Part shown: positions 38,234 to 47,234 of the stretch, one piece after another | Layout: the number at the start of each line of letters is the position of its first letter | How positions within the stretch are numbered: position 1 is the first letter of the stretch | NCBI GenBank assembly: GCA_947646655.1 | Contig: CANSHI010000001.1 | Coordinates: 61,570 to 125,569 of the forward strand | Direction: 5' to 3' | DNA from: an uncultured bacterium | GTDB lineage: Bacteria > Bacillota_I > Bacilli_A > RF39 > UBA660 | Length of the DNA stretch: 64,000 bases | Translations under genes and position numbers: made by a program | The notes under the pieces: generated by a model | Told to the model about the DNA's origin: nothing | Seen by the model: the letters and a program-made list of their open reading frames with translations, nothing else | Databases searched by the model: none

Positions 38234-38263
38234 GGCTAATTTGCAATCGACTGCAAATTAGCC
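38234..38263. repeat. Perfect 12-bp inverted repeat
   Basis: GGCTAATTTGCA, a six-base spacer and TGCAAATTAGCC. It lies between the gatB terminator and the ATPase relic. The A7 after it on the plus strand is the gatB terminator's T tract, so it is not itself a plus-strand terminator. Confidence 0.7.
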
Positions 38264-38297
38264 AAAAAAAGATAAGAGCTTTTATTTTCTCTTATCT
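38264..38297 (-). terminator. Terminator of gatCAB
   Basis: AGATAAGAG, ten bases, CTCTTATCT and T7 on the minus strand. The left arm is made of the last codons of gatB and the stop lies in the loop. Confidence 0.85.
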
Positions 38298-39748
38298 AAT
38301 TCACTTTTTAAAATTTCCATAGTTGTGGCTGGATTTGCTTTGCCTTGACTGGCCTTCATAATTTGGCCTAGTAAGAAGTTAGCTTTATTCGAAAGACCTT
38401 TGTGATTATAATCATCTACTTCGCTAGGATGCTCATCTAAAACTTTAGTTACTAAATCGATTAAGAAAGAGTCATCAGAGATTTGTTCTAAGCCTTTTTC
38501 TTTTATGATCTCTAAAGGATTTTTGCCCGTTTCAACAGCTTCATATAAGGCGTTTTTAGCTTGATTTTTATTAATTTTACCAGATTCGATCATTTTTATG
38601 ACTTCTGCTAAAATGGAAGGTGTTATAAAAAATTCATCGATAGAAATTTCTAGTTTATTAATCGAACCTAAAATTATAGTCGTTATCCAGTTTACTATTT
38701 TTGAAGGTTCTAATCCTTCTTTTATGACATTTTCGAAATAATCAGAAATATTTTTTTCTTTAACAAGGATTTTGGCATCTTCTGGTTTTAATCCATATTC
38801 ACTTATATATTTGTTTTTTCTTTCATTGGCAAGTAGCGGTATGCTGGATTTTACTTCATCGATTAATTTATCTGAAATTTTAAATTTTGGTATGTTTGGT
38901 TCGATGAAATATTTGTAGTCGATGGCATCTACTTTGCCTCTCATAAATTTAGTAGTGTTAGAGACACTATCCCACCTACGAGTCTGTTGTTCCATTTCAT
39001 CATATTGGCCTGTTTCTTTGAGTTCAGTTTGTCGTGCGATTTCATAATCGATGACAGATGCTACATCACTAAATGAGTTGACGTTTTTAATTTCTACTTT
39101 TGTACCCCAGTTTTGAGGATTCTTTTCATCTAAAGTACTATCCATAATAGAGACGTTGACATCGCATCTAATCTGTCCTTTTTTGGCATCGGCTTCGGAT
39201 ATATCTGCATATTGATAAATTGAACGCATAGTTTCTAGGAAGGCGATGGCTTCTTTACTTGTTCTAAAATCTGGTTCTGTTACAACTTCTAAAAGCGGTA
39301 CTCCTGCTCTGTTATAGTCTATCACAGAAACATCGGCAAAGTGATCTAAACTAGCTGAATCTTCTTCGAGATGAATATTGTTGATGCGAGCGGTAAGCTC
39401 TTTTCCGTCACACTCGTATTTTAAACTTCCATATATACCAATTGGAGCTGGTTTAGTTTCCTGTGTAATTTGATAACCTTTAGGAAGGTCAGGATAGTAA
39501 TAATTTTTTCTCTCGAAATACAAGTATTCCGGTTTTTGACAACCTAAAATTATACTCATCGTTAAAGCTTTTTTAACGGCATTTATATTTACTACTGGTA
39601 AAGTCCCTGGAAAAGCCATATCGATTGGATTTATGAAAATGTTAGACTTCTTTGAATAAGAGTTTTGGGCGGGAGAGAAAACTTTAGTATTTGTTTTACT
39701 GATTTCACAGTGCATCTCGAGACCAATCATTGCTTTATATTTAGTCAT
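38282..39748 (-). CDS. gatB: Asp-tRNA(Asn)/Glu-tRNA(Gln) amidotransferase subunit B
   Basis: GatB binds the mischarged tRNA and activates it with ATP for amidation. The 488 residues fit the family. Seen: IGLEMHCEISKTNTKVFSP, NPIDMAFPGTLPVVN, RKNYYYPDLPKGYQITQ, RCDVNVSI, VEIKNVNSF, and the C-terminal helical YqeY-like domain ending ANPATTMEILKSELDKR. The start overlaps the end of gatA by eight bases, so the two are coupled. The terminator overlaps the stop codon. Confidence 0.97.
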   Translation of the reverse strand: MTKYKAMIGLEMHCEISKTNTKVFSPAQNSYSKKSNIFINPIDMAFPGTLPVVNINAVKKALTMSIILGCQKPEYLYFERKNYYYPDLPKGYQITQETKPAPIGIYGSLKYECDGKELTARINNIHLEEDSASLDHFADVSVIDYNRAGVPLLEVVTEPDFRTSKEAIAFLETMRSIYQYADISEADAKKGQIRCDVNVSIMDSTLDEKNPQNWGTKVEIKNVNSFSDVASVIDYEIARQTELKETGQYDEMEQQTRRWDSVSNTTKFMRGKVDAIDYKYFIEPNIPKFKISDKLIDEVKSSIPLLANERKNKYISEYGLKPEDAKILVKEKNISDYFENVIKEGLEPSKIVNWITTIILGSINKLEISIDEFFITPSILAEVIKMIESGKINKNQAKNALYEAVETGKNPLEIIKEKGLEQISDDSFLIDLVTKVLDEHPSEVDDYNHKGLSNKANFLLGQIMKASQGKANPATTMEILKSELDKRK

Positions 39749-41198
39749 TTTGATCCGCCTTTCTTATTTGATTTTTGTATGGGAAAATACTTTCTACTTT
39801 GGCTGCGATATTTAAAACTTCTTCGTCTTTGTAGCAAGGTCCTGTGATATTTAAAGCTACAGGAAGATCGTTTATAAAACCATCAGGTATAGTTATAGAA
39901 GGAAAGCCACCGAAGTTGCCCACGATTAAATGTTCTTCGATCATTCTCATTTCTTTAGATTGTTTTTCATTTAAAGCTTCTATTTTTTTAGCAGGTCCAC
40001 TTCCAACAGGCAATATAACAGCAGAATAAATTTTTAATAAGTCATTCCAAGTATCGACGATTAGACGTCTCGCTTTTTGTGCACCAAAGAAGTATTTATC
40101 TTTATTTTCAGCTTGTAAACTATAAGAGCCGATTATAAATCTTCTTTTGATAAGTGGAGAGAAGTTTTGAGTTCGATAGTTTTTCATCATATCAATATAG
40201 TTGTCTCCCTCTGCACGAGGTCCAAATATGATGCCTGTTAAGTTAGACATGTTGCTCGTAGCTTCGGCACTTGAAATTACATCATAAGTACTTTTTATTG
40301 CCATGAGGATGTTTTTATCGATACTTACTTCTTCAATTTCGATACCTTCTTTTTTGATTTTTTCGATTGCATTATTAAAGTTTTCTAAATGTGCTTTTAG
40401 TTCTTCTGTTGGGTTTTCATAAGTATTTATATCACATATTTCTTTTATATAACAAAGCTTGCCAGTAAATTCTTTATGTAATGAATCATAAAGGTGGATA
40501 TTAGCTGAATCCCAACTAGTCATGTCTTTGTTATCGCGACCTTTCATAGCATCTACGACAATAGCGGCATCTTCCACTGAACGAGTTAAAACTCCTACAT
40601 GATCGAGACTAGAAGCGAATGGAAATAATCCATATCTGGAAATCATACCATAGGTAGGTTTATACCCTACTATACCACAGTAAGCAGCTGGTTTACGAAT
40701 CGAGTCTCCTGTATCGCTTCCTAACGCATAAGGATAGACCCCTGCTGCTACTGAGCAAGCTGAACCAGCAGAAGAACCAGCACATATACGCGTTTTATCC
40801 CAAGGATTTAGTACTGTCCCTGTGTGTCCTGTCGTACCTGTACCGCCCATACCAAATTCATCTAAGACAGTTTTAGCAATAGGTACTGCTCCACAATTTT
40901 TAAGTTTCTCTACACAAGTTGCTGTGAAAAATGGTACATAATCTTTTAAAGTATTAGAAGAGCCTGTTGTTAAAATATTTTCTGTACTAAGATTGTCTTT
41001 AATACCGTAAGGAATACCACTTAATAAATTATCAGTTATTTCCGTCTCTTTTGCATCGTTTAAAATTTTGACAAAGGCGTTACATTCTTTTTGTAAAGAG
41101 GAAGCTTTTTTTAAAGATTCACTTATCAATTCTTTACTAGTAATTTTGCCATTCTTTAAGTCTTCATGTAATTCTTTTATACATTTGTTCATATACAT
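39741..41198 (-). CDS. gatA: Asp-tRNA(Asn)/Glu-tRNA(Gln) amidotransferase subunit A
   Basis: GatA is the glutaminase of the amidotransferase and carries the amidase Ser-cisSer-Lys triad. Seen: GIPYGIKDN with the Lys, CAGSSAGSACSVAAG with the cis-Ser, and GSDTGDSIRKPAAYCG with the nucleophile Ser. The last motif is GSDTGGSIR in many relatives; here an Asp precedes the Ser. The 485 residues are normal for the family. The ATG at 41198 follows the gatC stop directly; a second ATG three codons on is possible. Confidence 0.97.
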   Translation of the reverse strand: MYMNKCIKELHEDLKNGKITSKELISESLKKASSLQKECNAFVKILNDAKETEITDNLLSGIPYGIKDNLSTENILTTGSSNTLKDYVPFFTATCVEKLKNCGAVPIAKTVLDEFGMGGTGTTGHTGTVLNPWDKTRICAGSSAGSACSVAAGVYPYALGSDTGDSIRKPAAYCGIVGYKPTYGMISRYGLFPFASSLDHVGVLTRSVEDAAIVVDAMKGRDNKDMTSWDSANIHLYDSLHKEFTGKLCYIKEICDINTYENPTEELKAHLENFNNAIEKIKKEGIEIEEVSIDKNILMAIKSTYDVISSAEATSNMSNLTGIIFGPRAEGDNYIDMMKNYRTQNFSPLIKRRFIIGSYSLQAENKDKYFFGAQKARRLIVDTWNDLLKIYSAVILPVGSGPAKKIEALNEKQSKEMRMIEEHLIVGNFGGFPSITIPDGFINDLPVALNITGPCYKDEEVLNIAAKVESIFPYKNQIRKADQND

Positions 41199-41501
41199 TT
41201 AAGCCACCACCTTTGGTATTTCAATTTCTCTATCTGTAGTTCGATCAGAATTTGAAAGTGCTGTTTCGATTGGTATGGAAGGTTCTATTTCGTCTTCTCT
41301 AAGTTCAGTAATTTCACGATCTAAGCACCAACTCATCGGTTCTACCTTATCAAGATTTGGCAAATTAGCTATATAAGTATTTAAATCTTCATCGATTTCA
41401 CCAAATTCTTCTAAAACCATTTTGTTTTCCTCTTTTGTTAAACCGATTAAAAGTTTATCGGCATAATTATCTACCATTTCACTCGTAAATTTCTTTGTCA
41501 T
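41199..41501 (-). CDS. gatC: Asp-tRNA(Asn)/Glu-tRNA(Gln) amidotransferase subunit C
   Basis: A 100-residue GatC, the small subunit that stabilises GatA-GatB. Seen: an N-terminal helix with DNYADKLLIGLTKEE, then the middle DEDLNTYIANLPNLDKVEPM pattern of the family; the C-terminal part with REDEI is shorter and more variable than usual. First gene of gatCAB, with AAAGGATAAC upstream of the ATG. Confidence 0.88.
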   Translation of the reverse strand: MTKKFTSEMVDNYADKLLIGLTKEENKMVLEEFGEIDEDLNTYIANLPNLDKVEPMSWCLDREITELREDEIEPSIPIETALSNSDRTTDREIEIPKVVA

Positions 41502-41661
41502 ATGTTATCCTTTCCAATTAAAAAGTTACTCAATTTTCTTTCTTGAATAACTCAGAAATTATATAATTGATAGCAAAAATATATCATAATTTAAGGGTCT
41601 TGTCAAACGCACAAAAGCTTTAAATTATTGTTCTCAGTCGCTTTATTTTCTTTTTTGAAGC

Positions 41662-42762
41662 TTATTTTTTAAAGCAACTGCTTTGAGGGTTCATAATTAA
41701 TGACTTATAAGTTTTGGCTGTCTCTTCTGTCGGTTCTAATCCTAATGCAAATAAATCATTTCTTAGATCTTTAAAACATTGATGCCAATTTAAGTTAATC
41801 AGTTTTCTCAATATAAATCTAGCTTTTTGAGGATCTTCTCGATATGCTAAAAATAAAATCTGCTCCATTACTTGTCCAATGGAATATTTTAAATATTCAC
41901 TCGCGGAAAAAGTTGATAGAACTTCAGTGTCAAAATATTCCTCCACATCTTTAAATCGATCTTGCTTTTTAAGATGATTGATCGTATTTTGAAATTTATG
42001 AAAGTTAACTTCATCTCGGAAGTGACATTTTTTTAAAAGTTCACTTTGAATCTGTAATATTTTGGCATCAGATAAATAGTCACAATATGTGTAACTTAGT
42101 AAATCGGATGCGAAGGCATTTAGGAGAGGATCCCTTTTTAGATAATCGAGTACTAAAGTTTCGGCAAATTCGCTTGGAATTTCTGCTAGAATATGAGACT
42201 GATTAAAGTCATCGTTTATAATACTTATAATTGCATGCATATATTCATGGCAAAGACTGGAAATAGTATCGATCGAAGATGTTTCATTAATAAAAATATG
42301 TGCTTCATGGTAAAATGGTAGATATACTTCCCTATTTACTTTATTTTCATTAGGATTTTTAAAGTAATGAACTAGTTCTTTTCTTCTTTTTAGTAATTGG
42401 CTAAATACTTCGTACATATGTCTATCTAATACTTCTTTAAAGAAATCATGTACTAAGGTAATTCGATCTTCTCTAGAAATATTAGGATCAGTAGGTTCTT
42501 CCCCAAGAATTGGCATTTCTATTTTTGAAAACTCTTCAATTAAACGAAGTACTTGCTTTTGACGAGCTAAAAAGTTTGTATTATCTAGTATTATTTTTGC
42601 TATATTGTCCTCTTCCTCCTCTTCACCTTGAGCTTTTATAATGTCGATTATTCCATATAGGTGGCAAATAGTCCTTTTAATTTCTTCATTTTCTCTATCT
42701 ACTTGTAGCTTAATTAGTAGTTCATAGATTCTGTCTGTACATTGTTTTTTAAATTTTTTCAT
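41662..42762 (-). CDS. Putative zinc metallopeptidase, M3-like (HEYMH)
   Basis: A 366-residue protein with no signal peptide. It carries HEYMH at residues 172-176 and, about 22 residues later, EIPSEFAETL, which resembles the third-ligand region of M3 peptidases (EFPSQ...E in oligoendopeptidase F and thimet oligopeptidase). This supports a clan MA zinc peptidase, but the protein is much shorter than M3 enzymes (about 600 residues), and the N-terminal half is not recognised. It is a paralogue of the next upstream gene, 15 bases away, so tandem duplication is likely. Peptidase activity is inferred from motifs. Confidence 0.65.
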   Translation of the reverse strand: MKKFKKQCTDRIYELLIKLQVDRENEEIKRTICHLYGIIDIIKAQGEEEEEDNIAKIILDNTNFLARQKQVLRLIEEFSKIEMPILGEEPTDPNISREDRITLVHDFFKEVLDRHMYEVFSQLLKRRKELVHYFKNPNENKVNREVYLPFYHEAHIFINETSSIDTISSLCHEYMHAIISIINDDFNQSHILAEIPSEFAETLVLDYLKRDPLLNAFASDLLSYTYCDYLSDAKILQIQSELLKKCHFRDEVNFHKFQNTINHLKKQDRFKDVEEYFDTEVLSTFSASEYLKYSIGQVMEQILFLAYREDPQKARFILRKLINLNWHQCFKDLRNDLFALGLEPTEETAKTYKSLIMNPQSSCFKK

Positions 42763-42777
42763 ATTTTTTTACTCCTT

Positions 42778-43878
42778 TTATTTTTGGGGGTTAAGTATTA
42801 GATTTTTATAGATTGTAAGACTTTTTCCAGGCATTATAATATTTAGAAGATGGTTCAAGTATTCTTCTGCGTTAATGTTATCTTTTATAGAAATAAGTGC
42901 TTTTAGTTTTTCTATTCCTATATTCCTGTTTTGATCATATAACATAACTATCTCGATTGCAATTATATAACCAAGTATGTATTTAAGGTTAGAAGTAATG
43001 ACTGGTTTTAGTAATTCTTGATAATTACATTTATAAGAAGAGTCTTGGATAGTTGTAGAGGCAACATGTCTAAACTCTCTTAAAGTGGCAAAGCTTATTT
43101 CTTCATAATCTAGGGTATCTAAAAATTTCGCTTGTAAAAGACATTTTCTTGTTAGAGACAAGTAATCATTCCAATAAAAAGCTTGACGGTTTTTGGCAAA
43201 ATCATGGAATCTAGGATTTTTGGCTAAATAATAAGTACTCAATAATTCAAATACATTACTTATAATCTCAGAATAAATTTCTGTATCATAGCTTACACCA
43301 CTGTAATTGGTGAGCATTTTTAATGCATGCCCTAGTTCATGAACTAGTATTATTAAACCTTTAGGTGTCAAATCTTTATTAGCAAAACTATAAGCTTCAT
43401 TAAAAGTAGTAATGTAAAACGAAACATTTTTATTGGCATTTTTGTTTTTCCCACCTAGAAGGTTTATTTGTGTTTTTTTAAAGTTATACAATCTAATAAA
43501 TTTTGCAAAAAGTTCTTCGTCACATATGAAATTCATTATTTCTACAAGTGTTTTTTCCATATCATCTACCGTTAATTTTGTAGATTTAACGTCGGTATAG
43601 CTTATTTGTTCTTGATCTCCAAAGGAAATTAATAGATCAAAAATGCTATCATTATTTTCAAAAAAGGCTTTTTCTTCACATAACATTTCTCGTCTTGAAC
43701 AGGATTCTAAAGTTAACTCAGGTGAAGGGTTGATGTACTCTGCAATAAATGCTACCAAGGTATAATAGGAGGATACAATTTTATCTCTTTCTTCCTGAGG
43801 TAGTGAGGGATCATCTTTTAAAATATTGAGTAAGTCTAAATCTTTTTTTATTTGTTTTAAATAACCAGTAGATTCCAT
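42778..43878 (-). CDS. Putative zinc metallopeptidase, M3-like (HELGH)
   Basis: A protein of about 366 residues, paralogous to the one at 41662-42762. It has HELGH at residues 180-184 and a following EIYSEIISNVFELL (about 20 residues on) that could supply the third zinc ligand, in the style of M3 peptidases. No signal peptide or membrane helix is seen. The ATG at 43878 is chosen because AAAGGGGAAAA precedes it; an earlier in-frame start at 43914 has no such site. It is probably co-transcribed with its paralogue. Confidence 0.65.
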   Translation of the reverse strand: MESTGYLKQIKKDLDLLNILKDDPSLPQEERDKIVSSYYTLVAFIAEYINPSPELTLESCSRREMLCEEKAFFENNDSIFDLLISFGDQEQISYTDVKSTKLTVDDMEKTLVEIMNFICDEELFAKFIRLYNFKKTQINLLGGKNKNANKNVSFYITTFNEAYSFANKDLTPKGLIILVHELGHALKMLTNYSGVSYDTEIYSEIISNVFELLSTYYLAKNPRFHDFAKNRQAFYWNDYLSLTRKCLLQAKFLDTLDYEEISFATLREFRHVASTTIQDSSYKCNYQELLKPVITSNLKYILGYIIAIEIVMLYDQNRNIGIEKLKALISIKDNINAEEYLNHLLNIIMPGKSLTIYKNLILNPQK

Positions 43879-43933
43879 GTAATTTTCCCCTTTAAGTGAG
43901 ATATATCCTAACACATTTGTTAAATAAATACAA

Positions 43934-43957
43934 TAAAAAAAGATCTTAAATGATCTT
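43934..43957 (-). terminator. Terminator of the antigen operon/small ORF
   Basis: AAGATC, six bases, GATCTT and T7 on the minus strand, overlapping the stop codon of the 62-residue ORF at 43956. Confidence 0.7.
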
Positions 43958-44144
43958 ATCTCTTAGAAAAAAATTCTTGATTAATTTTATTGTGCATTTT
44001 TTTGAATATATTGGAGTCTTGAGATTCAAGCTTTTTTCCAAAATTATAGTTATAAGGGTTGCTTATAGTATCTGTTAAAATTCTATAGTCGTCACTTGCA
44101 TCGATCGTTGCACATTTTGTAGTTTTTGTTTTATTTTTTATCAC
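43956..44144 (-). CDS. Small hypothetical protein
   Basis: A possible 62-residue protein beginning at a GTG (44144) with a weak GGTGAAG site. It is rich in Lys, Asn and Asp, with no membrane segment and no recognised motif. The main support is position: it follows the antigen operon on the same strand and its stop codon is overlapped by a terminator hairpin. It could equally be untranslated 3' sequence. Confidence 0.4.
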   Translation of the reverse strand: MIKNKTKTTKCATIDASDDYRILTDTISNPYNYNFGKKLESQDSNIFKKMHNKINQEFFSKR

Positions 44145-44193
44145 TTTTCTTCACCACTATTATTGTGGATAAAAATATTGGATTTTATACTTT

Positions 44194-45765
44194 CTATACC
44201 TCTAATTCTTTTTCTCTTAAAGGATTAGTCATTGTTCCATCCCCCATAAAAGTATTTACATATTCGGGTTTGAGTGAAATAACAGGTGCTACATTTCGAG
44301 TGATATAAGCACTTCCGTATGTAAAAATTTGATTGTTATTGGTAGAAGTATTATCCGAAATTAGATATAACAAGTGTCTTTTTGTTCCATTTATTGAATC
44401 ATAATTATATGGTGTCATCGACCAGTATGCTTTACCTTTAAAAAGATAAAGAGATGTATTTCTAGCTTGTGCTGTTTGGCCTCCACCTGCTGCTACTATT
44501 TCGTCCGCTGTTGGAAGTCCAACTGGATAAGTAAGTGCACCATTTCCAAAATCACTATTTACAGTGAACTTATCATTGTCTTGAAGGCATTTAAACTGTG
44601 GTTGTGATGTTTCAATATTAGTTTGAAATCGTACGTATCCTCCATATGCTGTTAAGTTACTTCCATAGCCAAGTCCTGTATCTTTTGCCCATCCTGTAAC
44701 TTCCTGACCAGGTATTGTTCTATCGTTACAAAATATGTTATCGCTTACATATTCGTGATATCCTTTGTCTAATATATTTGTCTTATACCAATTATCAACG
44801 GCAGTTTTTATAGATGAATCTTCAATATTGGATTGTGCCTCTTCTTTGTTTGCACTTAGTGCAGTTCCTTCTGGACCATACATATAACCCACATATTTAG
44901 TATCATTTTTATTTATATTATAAGCTATATTTCGAATGGCTATTCTATCAGTACTTGCTTCTCCATTAGTATGCGCAATGGTTCCGTCGTATAAAATACG
45001 TAGAGATCCATCGCCATTTACCCTAATTATTCTCCAATAAAATCCTGCAAACTTTACATAGTTATCTTCTACTGCCCCTCTATAGTAGTAACTTGTTCCA
45101 TAGTCGTCTTCCATCGCATATAATCCATCTCTAGTTTCATCTGTTGTTGCAGCTTCTGCAAAATTGGGTTCTCCTTCTTTGACCGTTTTATTCAACTTTG
45201 CTAGAGTTTTTTCTGTGTCAGTGCGTTCGTCTAAAATCCCTTCTGTAATTTTAAATTGTGTTTCCAACTTGGCTTGTAAATCTGCCGTCTGATCGAAATC
45301 TGTATTGTTTAAAGTTATTATGAGTTTGTAATATTTTTTAGTTTTAGCTGGGATCGTGATTCCACTTACTAAACCTTTGTCTTTCGTCTCTTTTGACACT
45401 GGAACATTTTTATTTGTAACTATTTCTGTATATTCGTCATCTTCTGTATCAGACTCTAGAAAAGAATAAGTCAAAGATCCTTCTAAGTAAGTGTTTAACA
45501 AATTCATCCAACTTACACTTATAATACCTTCCTTAGTTCCTCTATTCTCAATTGTAAAAGTTTTCTCTGCACTCTCTCCAAAGTCTAATTCTCTGTTGAA
45601 GCCATTATTTCCATCACTAAAAGTTAGAACCATTGTCCCAGTCTCTACTGTTACTTCTTGATTTTTATTGTTTTCAACAGAATTTATAAAGAAGGCATAC
45701 GATCCTAGGAAACCTATTAATGTAAGGGCACACACTATTACTGTTATAAATACTTTATTTTTCAC
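44194..45765 (-). CDS. Surface-antigen family member B (third gene of the phase-variable operon)
   Basis: A 523-residue exported protein. Residues 1-175: signal-peptide-like start (KVFITVIVCALTLIGFLGSYAFF) followed by NKNQEVTVETGTMVLTFSDGN, a pattern that resembles TasA/CalY (camelysin) fibre proteins, with a predicted beta-rich domain. Residues 190 on: the family C-terminal half with LNKTVKEGEPNFAEAAT, DDYGTSYYYRGA, FAGFYWRIIRVNGDGS and FCNDRTIPG. The C-terminus APVISLKPEYV ... GDGTMTNP is complete. It starts with a GTG at 45765, after an AGGTGGTGG site embedded in a junction that repeats the one before the previous gene. Function unknown; surface fibre or adhesin is inferred. Confidence 0.85.
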   Translation of the reverse strand: MKNKVFITVIVCALTLIGFLGSYAFFINSVENNKNQEVTVETGTMVLTFSDGNNGFNRELDFGESAEKTFTIENRGTKEGIISVSWMNLLNTYLEGSLTYSFLESDTEDDEYTEIVTNKNVPVSKETKDKGLVSGITIPAKTKKYYKLIITLNNTDFDQTADLQAKLETQFKITEGILDERTDTEKTLAKLNKTVKEGEPNFAEAATTDETRDGLYAMEDDYGTSYYYRGAVEDNYVKFAGFYWRIIRVNGDGSLRILYDGTIAHTNGEASTDRIAIRNIAYNINKNDTKYVGYMYGPEGTALSANKEEAQSNIEDSSIKTAVDNWYKTNILDKGYHEYVSDNIFCNDRTIPGQEVTGWAKDTGLGYGSNLTAYGGYVRFQTNIETSQPQFKCLQDNDKFTVNSDFGNGALTYPVGLPTADEIVAAGGGQTAQARNTSLYLFKGKAYWSMTPYNYDSINGTKRHLLYLISDNTSTNNNQIFTYGSAYITRNVAPVISLKPEYVNTFMGDGTMTNPLREKELEV

Positions 45766-45839
45766 TTATTCCACCACCTAGGCTTCTAAATTTTTTTCTC
45801 TATAAGGATTAGCCATTGTTCCATCGCCTATTAGAGTGC

Positions 45840-47222
45840 TTACATATAATTAGGTGAAAGCGTAAAATACCATGATCCTTTATAAAGGTAAAAATTATTA
45901 TTAACAGTTCCATATTTTCCACTTCCTGCTGTTACTATCTCATCAGCTGTTATTAATCCTACTTTTTCACTTAAAGCTCCATTTCCTTTCTCTGTATCTT
46001 CCTTTGTAAAGGCATCATTCTTTTCAGGACATTTTAATTGCGGTCTTGGGTTATTATAATTATTTGTTTCTTGCCATCCTTCTCTTGATAGTGCTCCATA
46101 TCCTGTACCATTTCTGCCATAGCCTAATCCTGTATCATCACTCCAACCTGTTTCACTATTTCCTGGTGTCGTTCTATCATTACAAAAGATGTTATCGCTT
46201 ACGTATCCGTCATATCCTTTATCTGCTATGTTTGTCTTATACCAATTTTCTAACTGAATCTTTATATTTGTATTGGTCTCATTTGTCTGTGCTACTTCTT
46301 TGCTAGTACTTGCACTTCCATTTGCCCCTCCATACATATATCCTACATATTTTGCATCATTGCTATTTGACGTATTCCATTCTATACTTTGCACTGCTAC
46401 TCTATCAATACTAGATTCTCCATTTGCATGAGTCTGTGTTCCGTCATATATTATTCGGAGTGATCCATCTCCATTTACTCTGATAATTCTCCAATAGAAC
46501 CCTGCAAATTTGACATAGTTATCTTCTGTTGCTCCTCTGTAATAATAACTCGTTCCATAATCGTCTTCCATTGCGTATAGTCCGTCTCTAGTCTCGTCTG
46601 TTGTTGCGGCATCAGCAAAATTGGGTTCTCCTTCTTTGACTGTTTTATTCAACTTTGCTAGAGTTTTTTCTATATCAGTACGTTCGTCTAAAATTCCTTC
46701 TGTAATTTTAAATTGTGTCTCTAACCTTGCTTGTAAATCTTCTGTTTGGTCAAAATCAGTATAGTTTAATGTTATTATAAGTTTATAATACTTTTTAGTT
46801 TTAGCTGGTATCGTTATTCCGCTTGCTAATACTCTATCTTGGGCTACTTCTGTTACAGGTATATTTTTATTCGAAACTATTTCTGTATACTCTCCATCTT
46901 CTGTATTAGATTCCAAGAAAGAATAAGTCATTGAGCCTTCTAAATATGTATTCAACAAATTCATCCAACTAACACTGACAACGCCTTCTTTTGTCCCAGT
47001 ATTTTCTATAGTAAAAGTTTTCTCTGCACTCTCTCCAAAGTTTAATTCTGCATTAAAGCCATTATTTCCATCACTGAAAGTAAGCTCAAGCGTTCCTGTC
47101 TCTACTGTTATTTCTTGATTTTTATTTTGGCCTACTTGACCTATGAAGAAAGCGTATGATCCTAAAATTCCTACTAAAATTAAAGTACAAATCATTATTG
47201 TTATAAATACTTTGTTTTTCAT
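45840..47222 (-). CDS. Surface-antigen family member C (second gene; 3' end damaged)
   Basis: A 460-residue member with a complete TasA/CalY-like N-terminal half and most of the C-terminal half (FAGFYWRIIRVNGDGS, FCNDRTTPGN, KGNGALSEKVGLITADE). It stops early at LSPNYM. The relatives continue about 55 residues to GDGTM-NPYRE; here about 30 codons are missing and a frameshift puts the remaining STLIGDGTMANPYRE (45780-45839) out of frame. The loss may come from recombination between short LSP-type repeats. The product may still be exported. It begins at an ATG with AGGTGATGG upstream, 12 bases after member D. Confidence 0.8.
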   Translation of the reverse strand: MKNKVFITIMICTLILVGILGSYAFFIGQVGQNKNQEITVETGTLELTFSDGNNGFNAELNFGESAEKTFTIENTGTKEGVVSVSWMNLLNTYLEGSMTYSFLESNTEDGEYTEIVSNKNIPVTEVAQDRVLASGITIPAKTKKYYKLIITLNYTDFDQTEDLQARLETQFKITEGILDERTDIEKTLAKLNKTVKEGEPNFADAATTDETRDGLYAMEDDYGTSYYYRGATEDNYVKFAGFYWRIIRVNGDGSLRIIYDGTQTHANGESSIDRVAVQSIEWNTSNSNDAKYVGYMYGGANGSASTSKEVAQTNETNTNIKIQLENWYKTNIADKGYDGYVSDNIFCNDRTTPGNSETGWSDDTGLGYGRNGTGYGALSREGWQETNNYNNPRPQLKCPEKNDAFTKEDTEKGNGALSEKVGLITADEIVTAGSGKYGTVNNNFYLYKGSWYFTLSPNYM

Positions 47223-47234
47223 TTATTCCATCAC

